The position numbers were made by a program, and so were the translations under genes. This document shows, one piece after another, positions 57,954 through 64,000 of a stretch of 64,000 nucleotides of DNA. Position 1 is the stretch's first letter. Every line of letters starts with the position of its first letter. The stretch is from Microbacterium murale (GTDB lineage: Bacteria; Actinomycetota; Actinomycetes; Actinomycetales; Microbacteriaceae). Under the pieces are notes generated by a model. That model saw only the letters and a list, made by a program, of their open reading frames with translations. It did no database searches and was not told the DNA's origin. Location: the NCBI RefSeq assembly GCF_014635185.1, contig NZ_BMCM01000001.1, forward strand, positions 744,001-808,000, written 5' to 3'.

Positions 57954-59572
57954 GCGGGCACCGTTGCGGCGGCATCCGTGAGCAACTCGTATGCCGGCAG
58001 GGTCAGGAAGTCGACGTACTCGTCGTCGAGGCAGATCTGCGAGATCAGGCGGGCCGCGGGCTGGTAGTGGTTCTCGAATTCCTCGTCACTGACGTCACCA
58101 GCGATCTTCGAAACCTCTTCGGCCAGCAGACGCTGCACGAGGTCAGGGGTCACTTGCTCGCCGGTATCGGCGAGTGGGGTGCCGTTACGCAGCTGCTGCC
58201 AGATCTGCGAGCGCGAGATCTCGGCGGTCGCAGCATCCTCCATGAGGTTGTTGATCGCGACCGCACCGTTGCCGGAGAGCCACACCGCGGTGTACGTGAT
58301 GGCGACGGCGAGATTGGTGCGCAGGCCGGCCTCCGTCGCGCTTCCGGATGCCGACGTCACGTCGAGCAGCTCATCGGCAGTGACGGACACCTCGGGGCGC
58401 TGGCGATCGAGCTGATTGGGACGCTCGCCGAGCACGGCGTCGAAGACCTCGCGGCAGATCGGGACGAGGTCGGGATGTGCGACCCACGATCCGTCGAAGC
58501 CGTCGCCGGCCTCACGCGTCTTGTCGGCGTGGACCTTGGCGAAGGCAGCCTCGGTCGCCTCCACATCTTTGCGGTTCGGCACGAAAGCGGCCATGCCGCC
58601 CATTGCGACGGCGCCGCGCCGGTGACAGGTCTTGACGAGCAGCTCGGTGTAGGCGCGCATGAACGGTGCGGTCATCGCGACGTCGGCGCGGTCTGGGAGG
58701 CTGAATGCCTCACCCTGGTCGCGGAAGACCTTGATCAGGCTGAACAGGTAGTCCCAACGTCCGGCGTTGAGACCCGAGGCGTGGTCGCGGAGTTCGTAGA
58801 GGATCTCGTCCATCTCGAAGGCCGCAGGGATGGTCTCGATCAGCACCGTGGCGCGGATCGTCCCCTGAGGGATGCCGAGAGCATCCTGAGCATGCACGAA
58901 CACATCGTTCCACAGTCGCGCTTCACGGTGGCTCTCGAGTTTCGGCAGGTAATAATACGGACCGTGTCCGTTGGCGATGAGCTGGCGGGCGGTGTGGAAG
59001 AAGTGCAGCCCGAAGTCGACGAGCGACGCACTGGCGCGTTCGCCGTCGATCAGCACGTGACTCTCGGAGAGATGCCAGCCCCTGGGCCGCGCGACCACGG
59101 TGGGACGGTGCACATCCGTGCGCAGGGCATACGGCTTTCCTGCGGGCGACGTGTAGGCAAGCGTGCCGCGGGCGGCATCGCGGAGGTTCCGCACGCCTTC
59201 GATGACGTTCTCCCAGGTGGGGCTCGAGGCGTCTTCGAGGTCGGCGAGCCAGACGCGTGCCTCTGAGTTCAGCGCGTTGATCGCCATCTTCGCGGGAGCG
59301 GCGGGGCCGGTGATCTCGACTCGACGGTCTTCCAGCGCGGCCGGCGCTGCCGCGACCTGCCAGTCCGCCTCGCGGATATGGGCGGTCTCTGCCAGGAAAT
59401 CGAGGCGCCCCGTGCGGGCGACCTGCTCGCGGCGCAGCTGGCGTGCGAGGAGCAGTTCGCGCCGTCTGGTGTCGAATTCACGGTGCAGGTCTTCCACGAA
59501 ACGGAGTGCGTCTGCGGTGAGGATGTCGTCCGCCGCGTCGATGCGGGGCTGACGTGTGATCTGGATGGTCAT
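57950..59572 (-). CDS. aceB: Malate synthase A
   Basis: A 540-residue enzyme that condenses glyoxylate and acetyl-CoA to malate. AINALNSEARVWLADLEDASSPTWENVI, ATVLIETIPAAFEMDEILYELRDHASGLNAGRWDYLFS, and GSWVAHPDLVPICREVF are family-typical, with catalytic Arg, Glu, Asp in place. ATG 59572 follows AGAAGGGGTCGC. It is first in aceB-DUF6986-allE and divergent from the IclR regulator. It offers the second exit for glyoxylate besides carboligase; no isocitrate lyase is nearby, so it serves purine-derived glyoxylate here. Confidence 0.95.
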   Translation of the reverse strand: MTIQITRQPRIDAADDILTADALRFVEDLHREFDTRRRELLLARQLRREQVARTGRLDFLAETAHIREADWQVAAAPAALEDRRVEITGPAAPAKMAINALNSEARVWLADLEDASSPTWENVIEGVRNLRDAARGTLAYTSPAGKPYALRTDVHRPTVVARPRGWHLSESHVLIDGERASASLVDFGLHFFHTARQLIANGHGPYYYLPKLESHREARLWNDVFVHAQDALGIPQGTIRATVLIETIPAAFEMDEILYELRDHASGLNAGRWDYLFSLIKVFRDQGEAFSLPDRADVAMTAPFMRAYTELLVKTCHRRGAVAMGGMAAFVPNRKDVEATEAAFAKVHADKTREAGDGFDGSWVAHPDLVPICREVFDAVLGERPNQLDRQRPEVSVTADELLDVTSASGSATEAGLRTNLAVAITYTAVWLSGNGAVAINNLMEDAATAEISRSQIWQQLRNGTPLADTGEQVTPDLVQRLLAEEVSKIAGDVSDEEFENHYQPAARLISQICLDDEYVDFLTLPAYELLTDAAATVPA

Positions 59573-59593
59573 GCGACCCCTTCTGTCATGTGG

Positions 59594-59623
59594 ATAATAA
59601 CCTCCACAATACGGAAGTTTCAA
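59594..59623 (-). promoter_or_regulatory. Promoter and IclR-type operator of the aceB operon
   Basis: On the minus strand TTGAAA (59623-59618), 18-bp spacer, TATTAT (59599-59594). The operator TTCCGTATTGTGGAG (59616-59602) fills the spacer and differs from the hyi operator at only two of 15 positions. Confidence 0.65.
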
Positions 59624-59668
59624 GAGCACGCCCGATTCGCTGATGGGATAGCCTGATCGGGAAGTCCT

Positions 59669-59683
59669 TTCCACCATGTGGAT
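59669..59683. promoter_or_regulatory. IclR-type operator before the iclR gene
   Basis: TTCCACCATGTGGAT has the TTCCA-N5-TGGAA pattern with one mismatch, 27 bp before the ATG at 59710. It suggests autoregulation. Confidence 0.55.
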
Positions 59684-59709
59684 AAGTGTCGAAGTCGAGA
59701 GGTTTCTCA

Positions 59710-60465
59710 ATGCCCGCTGCAGCATCCGACGGCGTGAAGTCCGTCACCCGGGTCTTCGACCTGCTCGAACTCATCGCCGACGCCGGCGGGGACGTCACCC
59801 TCAGTGAACTGTCCGCGTCAGCCGAACTGCCGCTGCCCACGATCCACCGGCTGCTACGGACGCTCGTCTCTCTCGGCTACGCCCGCCAGCTCGCGAACAG
59901 GCGCTACGCCCTCGGCCCTCGACTGGTGCGACTCGGCGAGGCCGCGAACCGCAAGTTCGGCCGGATCGCCATGCCGCAGCTCAAGGACCTCGTCGAGCGA
60001 CTCGGCGAGACGTCGAACCTCGCCACGATCGACGGTGACCGCGTGATCTACGTGTCGCAGGCGCCGTCTCCGCACGCGATGCGCATGTTCACCGAGGTGG
60101 GCCGGCGCTCGTACCTGCACTCCACCGGTGTCGGCAAGGCGATCCTCGCGCAGATGAGCGATGACGCCGTCCGCGACATCGTCTCCCGCACAGGGATGCC
60201 GCGTGACACCGAGCATTCGCTCGCCACCATCGACGCGCTGCTGGCCGACCTCGCTGTGACGCGCGAGCGCGGCTACGCGATCGACGACGGCGAGCAGGAG
60301 ATCGGTGTGCGCTGCTACGCCATGGCGGTGCCCGACATGCCCACGCTCACGGCGGTCTCGGTCTCCGGCCCTGTCGCCCGCGTCGACGAGGGCTTCGCCG
60401 AGCGGGCCATTCCCGTGCTGCGCGAGGTCGTCGCCGAGATCTCCGCGCTCTCCAGCGCGACCTGA
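59710..60465 (+). CDS. IclR-family regulator of the purine/glyoxylate genes (AllR-like)
   Basis: A 251-residue IclR protein. The N-terminal winged helix (LSELSASAELPLPTIHRLLRTLVSLGYARQ) binds DNA and the C-terminal domain (STGVGKAILAQMSDD; GEQEIGVRCYAMAVPDM) binds a small acid. In Escherichia coli, AllR of this family senses glyoxylate and allantoin. The ATG is set by GAGAGG 8 nt before it; a GTG at 59686 is less likely. It is divergent from aceB and convergent in function with xdh. TTCC(A/G)-N5-TGGAA palindromes at the hyi, aceB, iclR and xdhA promoters are the likely targets. Confidence 0.88.
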   Translation: MPAAASDGVKSVTRVFDLLELIADAGGDVTLSELSASAELPLPTIHRLLRTLVSLGYARQLANRRYALGPRLVRLGEAANRKFGRIAMPQLKDLVERLGETSNLATIDGDRVIYVSQAPSPHAMRMFTEVGRRSYLHSTGVGKAILAQMSDDAVRDIVSRTGMPRDTEHSLATIDALLADLAVTRERGYAIDDGEQEIGVRCYAMAVPDMPTLTAVSVSGPVARVDEGFAERAIPVLREVVAEISALSSAT

Positions 60466-60654
60466 GCACAGCCCCCTTGTGGGCCACTGAACAGATCCTG
60501 CACACGCTGTCGGGAGGATTTCTCCCCCGACGGAGGAGACTTCGTTCGGGATACTCCTCCGATCAGCGAGATCTCCTCCCATCCGGGCGAGCGCGCGGGG
60601 AGGAGCTTGCGCAGGCCTGGGAACGCGTCACGCGCGACCTCACGCGCGACGCAC

Positions 60655-60683
60655 TTGACCGAGCCCGACGTTCGGCCTATCCT
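60655..60683 (+). promoter_or_regulatory. Promoter of the xanthine dehydrogenase operon
   Basis: TTGACC (60655-60660), 17-bp spacer, TATCCT (60678-60683). Expected transcript start near 60690. Confidence 0.65.
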
Positions 60684-60719
60684 TTCCATGGAACAGAATA
60701 GTGTTTCCGAATGCTGGAA
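60684..60719. promoter_or_regulatory. Two IclR-type operators at the xdh promoter
   Basis: TTCCATGGAA (60684-60693) overlaps the expected transcript start. TTCCGAATGCTGGAA (60705-60719) has the TTCC(A/G)-N5-TGGAA form and sits just downstream; its outer arms extend to GTTTCC/GGAAAC. Repression by blocking the polymerase is the simplest reading. Confidence 0.7.
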
Positions 60720-60826
60720 ACAGGACAATCTGTTTGACCCCCACCCGGCAGCGTCAGGCGCCTAGACTCGCATCACTGGATCCGAATCTGCGCCCTTAGC
60801 ACTGCCGGATCTGAGGAGATCCACCT

Positions 60827-62293
60827 ATGAATGACATCGCCGTCAACGTAAACGGAAAGAGCCGCCCGCTCACGGGCGCTCCTGCACACACCACCGCCCT
60901 CGACTGGCTCCGCGGTGCCGGACTCTCGGGCGCCAAAGAAGGCTGCGCCGAGGGGGAATGCGGCGCCTGCGCGGTGCTTCTGGCCACGCCGACCCCCGAA
61001 GGCGGCACCGCGTGGACCTCGGTGAACTCCTGCCTCGTGCCCGTCTACGCACTCAACGGCCAGGAGGTCATCACCTCTGAAGGATTGGGCAGCCCTGACG
61101 CACTGCACCCAGTGCAGGACAAGCTCGCCGAAGCCGGCGGCTCGCAGTGCGGCTACTGCACTCCCGGGTTCGTCTGCAGCATGGCGGGCGAGTACTACCG
61201 CGACGGTCGCGAAGCAGTGGTCGAGAGCGCCGACGAGGAATGCCCTGTCCACGACGGCGAGCACGGACCGAACGGATTCGACCTGCACGCGCTCAGCGGC
61301 AATCTCTGCCGGTGCACCGGTTACCGCCCGATCCGCGACGCCGCCTACGCACTCGGTTCGCCCGAGAGCGATGATCCCCTGCTGCAGCGCCTCGCCGACC
61401 CGGCGCCCCTCCCGGTCGCCACGGCGGCCACCGTCGATGGCTCCCGCTTCATCCGCCCGGCGTCCTTCGACGAGACCCTGCGCCTGCTGCGGGACGAACC
61501 GGATGCTCTGCTCGTCGCAGGCTCCACGGATTGGGGCGTCGAGGTCAACATCCGCGGCTCCCGGGCGCCCCTCGTCGTCGCGATCGAACACCATGAAGAG
61601 CTGCGCAGGCTCGTCGTCACCGACGACGAGATCGAGATCGGCGCCGCACTGCCGCTGTCCGAGATCGAGTCGCGCCTCGGCGGCACAGTTCCGCTGCTCG
61701 CACAGCTGTTCCCGCAGTTCGCCTCCCGACTGATCCGCAACCGCGGAACCATCGGCGGCAACCTCGGCACCGGATCGCCGATCGGCGACACTCCCCCGGC
61801 ACTGCTGGCTCTCGGCGCCCACGTGGTGCTGACGTCCGCTGACGGCGAGCGCGAAGTCGACCTCGCCGAGTACTTCACGGGCTACCGCCAGTCCGTCAGA
61901 CGCGCAGACGAGCTGATCCGCGCCGTGCGCATCCCTCGACCGCTCGCGAAGGTGACCTCGTTCCAGAAGATCGCCAAGCGCCGCTTCGATGACATCTCCA
62001 GCGTCGCGGTCGCGTTCGCCCTCGACATCGAGGACGGCGTCGTCACGGCGGCGAAGATCGGACTCGGCGGTGTCGCAGCCACCCCGTTGCGCGCTCGCGC
62101 GACGGAAGACGCCCTGGTCGGGCAGCCATGGAATGTCGGCACCGTCCGCGCAGCATCCGAGATCCTCGGCGGTGAGGGCACCCCGATGTCCGACCACCGC
62201 GCGAGTTCGGAATACCGCGCGCTCATGCTCAACACCGCGCTGCTCAAGCTTTACAGCACGACCGTCCTCGACAACAAGGAGGTGTCGGCATGA
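60827..62293 (+). CDS. xdhA: Xanthine dehydrogenase small subunit (FeS and FAD)
   Basis: A 488-residue subunit. The plant-type [2Fe-2S] cluster is bound by Cys40, 45, 48 and 69 (KEGCAEGECGAC; NSCLV), the second by Cys107, 110, 160 and 162 (SQCGYCTPG; GNLCRCTGYRP). A 25-residue insert lies between the two pairs of the second cluster. Residues 205-488 bind FAD (LVAGSTDWGVEV; RNRGTIGGNLGTGSPIGDTPP). It passes electrons from the molybdenum site to NAD. The stop overlaps the large-subunit start as ATGA. IclR-type operators control the operon. Confidence 0.94.
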   Translation: MNDIAVNVNGKSRPLTGAPAHTTALDWLRGAGLSGAKEGCAEGECGACAVLLATPTPEGGTAWTSVNSCLVPVYALNGQEVITSEGLGSPDALHPVQDKLAEAGGSQCGYCTPGFVCSMAGEYYRDGREAVVESADEECPVHDGEHGPNGFDLHALSGNLCRCTGYRPIRDAAYALGSPESDDPLLQRLADPAPLPVATAATVDGSRFIRPASFDETLRLLRDEPDALLVAGSTDWGVEVNIRGSRAPLVVAIEHHEELRRLVVTDDEIEIGAALPLSEIESRLGGTVPLLAQLFPQFASRLIRNRGTIGGNLGTGSPIGDTPPALLALGAHVVLTSADGEREVDLAEYFTGYRQSVRRADELIRAVRIPRPLAKVTSFQKIAKRRFDDISSVAVAFALDIEDGVVTAAKIGLGGVAATPLRARATEDALVGQPWNVGTVRAASEILGGEGTPMSDHRASSEYRALMLNTALLKLYSTTVLDNKEVSA

Positions 62294-64000
62294 GTGCTCT
62301 CGCCGACCGTCCAGCCAACCCCGTCGTCGGAATCCGCGCCCCGCACGAGAGCGCCGCCCTGCATGTGACGGGCGCCGCGATGTACACCGACGACCTCGCC
62401 GCCCACACCGCCGGCGTGCTCACCGCCTGGCCGGTGCAGTCCACCAACGCCCACGCCAAGGTCACGATCGACGTCTCGGGCGCCTACGAGGTGCCGGGCG
62501 TCGTCCGCGTGCTCACCGCCGACGACGTGCCCGGCGTCAACGACGCGGGCATCAAGCACGACGAACCGCTGTTCCCCGACGAGGCGATGTTCTACGGCCA
62601 CGCCCTCGTCTGGGTGCTCGGCGAGACGCAGGAGGCAGCGCGCCTCGGCGCCGCGGCCGTCAAGGTCGAATACGAGCCACTTCCGTCACTGATCACGATT
62701 CAGGATGCCGTCGACGCCGACTCCTTCCAGGGCATCGCGCGCACGGTCGAACGTGGGGATGCGGCATCCGCTCTGGCATCCGCGGCGCACGTCTTCGAGG
62801 GTGTGAGCGAGTTCGGCGGCCAGGAGCACTTCTATCTCGAGACGCAGGCGTCGTTCGCGAAGATCGACTCCGAGGGTCAGTACTTCGTGGAGTGCTCGAC
62901 GCAGCATCCGTCCGAGACGCAGGAGATCGTCGCGCACGTGCTCGACCTCTCCTCGAACCAGGTCACCGTGCAGTCGCTGCGCATGGGCGGCGGGTTCGGC
63001 GGCAAGGAGATGCAGTCGCACGGTTTCGCGGCGATCGCCGCACTCGGCGCGAAGCTCACCGGTCGGCCGGTGCGGCTGCGCCTGAACCGCACGCAGGACA
63101 TCACGATGACCGGCAAACGGCACCCCTTCCACATCTCGTGGAAGGTCGGCTTCGACGCCGATGGTCTGCTGCAGGGCCTGGATGCCGTGCTCACCTGCGA
63201 CGGTGGATGGAGCCTCGACCTGTCCGAGCCGGTGCTCGGCCGCGCGCTCTGCCACCTCGACAACGCGTATTGGATTCCCAACGTGCACGCGCTCGGGCGG
63301 ATCGTGAAGACCAACAAGGCGTCGAACACGGCGTTCCGCGGATTCGGCGGCCCGCAGGGCGTGTTCCTCATCGAGGACATCCTGGGCAGGGTCGCTCCCG
63401 CGCTCGGCATCGACGCGCTCGCGCTGCGCGAGAAGAACTTCTACCAGCCTGGTCAGAGCACGCCGTACGGCCAGCTCGTGAAGGATGCTGATCGCCTCGG
63501 CACCATCTGGAATCAGCTGCACGACGAGGCAGACATCGACGAGCGTCGGGCGGAGATCGCTCGGTTCAACGCCGGCAGCCCGCACTCCAAGCGCGCACTC
63601 ACGATGACGCCGATCAAGTTCGGCATCTCGTTCAACTTCGCCGCCTTCAACCAGGCCGGCGCGCTCGTGCACGTCTACAAGGACGGCTCGGTGCTGATCA
63701 ACCACGGCGGCACCGAGATGGGCCAGGGCCTGCACACCAAGATGCTGCAGGTCGCCGCGACCGCACTGGGCCTCGAGATGCATCAGGTGCGCCTCGCTCC
63801 AACCCGCACCGACAAGGTGCCCAACACCTCGGCCACTGCGGCATCCTCGGGCGCCGACCTCAACGGCGGTGCGGTCAAGAACGCGTGCGAGCAGATCAGG
63901 GAGCGGATGGCTGCGGTCGCAGGGCGCCTGCTGAATGTCGACGAGCGCGATGTGCGCTTCTCGGGTGGTCTGATCACGGGTCTCGGCAACACGTCGCAGA
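62290..64000 (+). CDS. xdhB: Xanthine dehydrogenase molybdopterin subunit, 3' end beyond window
   Basis: The first 570 residues of the large subunit are visible; the normal length is about 750-800. The aldehyde-oxidase fold begins TGAAMYTDDLAAHTAGVL. Molybdopterin-binding segments are QEHFYLETQASFA, GGGFGGKEMQSH, NTAFRGFGGPQGVFLIE and GGTEMGQGLHTKMLQVAA. It oxidises hypoxanthine and xanthine to urate at the molybdenum cofactor. The reading frame is open to the end of the window. Accessory genes such as xdhC are expected further on. Confidence 0.94.
   Translation, partial: MSALADRPANPVVGIRAPHESAALHVTGAAMYTDDLAAHTAGVLTAWPVQSTNAHAKVTIDVSGAYEVPGVVRVLTADDVPGVNDAGIKHDEPLFPDEAMFYGHALVWVLGETQEAARLGAAAVKVEYEPLPSLITIQDAVDADSFQGIARTVERGDAASALASAAHVFEGVSEFGGQEHFYLETQASFAKIDSEGQYFVECSTQHPSETQEIVAHVLDLSSNQVTVQSLRMGGGFGGKEMQSHGFAAIAALGAKLTGRPVRLRLNRTQDITMTGKRHPFHISWKVGFDADGLLQGLDAVLTCDGGWSLDLSEPVLGRALCHLDNAYWIPNVHALGRIVKTNKASNTAFRGFGGPQGVFLIEDILGRVAPALGIDALALREKNFYQPGQSTPYGQLVKDADRLGTIWNQLHDEADIDERRAEIARFNAGSPHSKRALTMTPIKFGISFNFAAFNQAGALVHVYKDGSVLINHGGTEMGQGLHTKMLQVAATALGLEMHQVRLAPTRTDKVPNTSATAASSGADLNGGAVKNACEQIRERMAAVAGRLLNVDERDVRFSGGLITGLGNTSQ

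Larger units (their letters stand above)
60466..60826. other. 361-bp region between iclR and xdhA
   Basis: After the iclR stop there is a GTCGGGAG/CTCCCCCGAC hairpin (60509-60531) that may end iclR transcription. A 12-bp tandem duplication, TCACGCGCGACC/TCACGCGCGACG, occupies 60628-60651. The xdh promoter and operators follow at 60655-60719. A leader of about 135 nt ends at xdhA. No further gene is seen. Confidence 0.6.

Noticed and set aside
55515-58067. 850-residue open frame across allE, DUF6986 and aceB
   Set aside because: Crosses three well-supported genes on the other strand and has no recognisable domain.
60509-60531. iclR terminator hairpin
   Set aside because: The stem has a mismatch and no T-run; mentioned within the intergenic entry but not listed as a terminator.

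Overview
The window is high-GC DNA from an actinobacterium, most likely Microbacterium or a close relative in Microbacteriaceae. This is inferred from the gene content: a complete decaprenoxanthin-type C50 carotenoid set, a DUF222/HNH endonuclease, a PopR-controlled clpP pair, a coproporphyrin-type ferrochelatase with a cysteine-rich tail, and many ATGA gene overlaps. I see no rRNA, tRNA, CRISPR array, insertion sequence or prophage. Both ends cut genes: a DivIVA-like coiled-coil protein on the left and the large subunit of xanthine dehydrogenase on the right.

Layout. 1-9.0 kb: coiled-coil protein, acetylxylan-esterase-family hydrolase, then a leftward redox/efflux operon (MFS pump, aldo-keto reductase, FMN-binding lipoprotein, NAD(P)-binding protein, zinc alcohol dehydrogenase, cupin) opposite an XRE/MmyB regulator, and a thioesterase. 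9.0-11.4 kb: a PopR-like regulator and two clpP genes, one without the catalytic serine; both promoter regions carry the same palindrome. 11.4-21.5 kb: a repeat-rich YhgE/Pip-like membrane protein, a manganese ABC transporter behind two DtxR/MntR-type boxes, a trans-sulfuration PLP enzyme with its divergent Lrp regulator, a MATE pump, an acyl-CoA synthetase and a small membrane protein.

21.6-31.1 kb: a leftward chain of ten overlapping genes (idi, crtE, crtB, crtI, crtYe, crtYf, crtEb, a DUF2867 protein, a pyrimidine-dimer-glycosylase-family protein, ferrochelatase) opposite a CrtR-like MarR regulator. It joins pigment synthesis to a possible photodamage function and heme synthesis. 31.1-38.2 kb: a hydrolase, a second alcohol dehydrogenase, then a LacI-controlled sugar ABC transporter with a GH130 mannoside enzyme. 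38.2-45.8 kb: msrA, a DUF808 protein, a pterin-dehydratase/glyoxalase fusion, an isoaspartyl methyltransferase, the HNH endonuclease, a HAD hydrolase, and an FMN riboswitch driving a PnuX-type riboflavin transporter coupled to a J-domain protein.

45.8-64 kb: a purine and glyoxylate regulon. Xanthine dehydrogenase, uricase, UraH and UraD make allantoin. A glycerate-kinase/allantoinase fusion and ureidoglycine aminohydrolase carry it toward glyoxylate. Glyoxylate is used by carboligase, tartronate-semialdehyde reductase and glycerate kinase, or by malate synthase. An IclR regulator sits in the middle, and near-identical 15-bp palindromes at the promoters suggest it controls the whole block. Allantoate amidohydrolase is missing from the window. 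The reading most worth testing here is this regulon with its fused enzyme, followed by the PopR/ClpP unit with a serine-less subunit.
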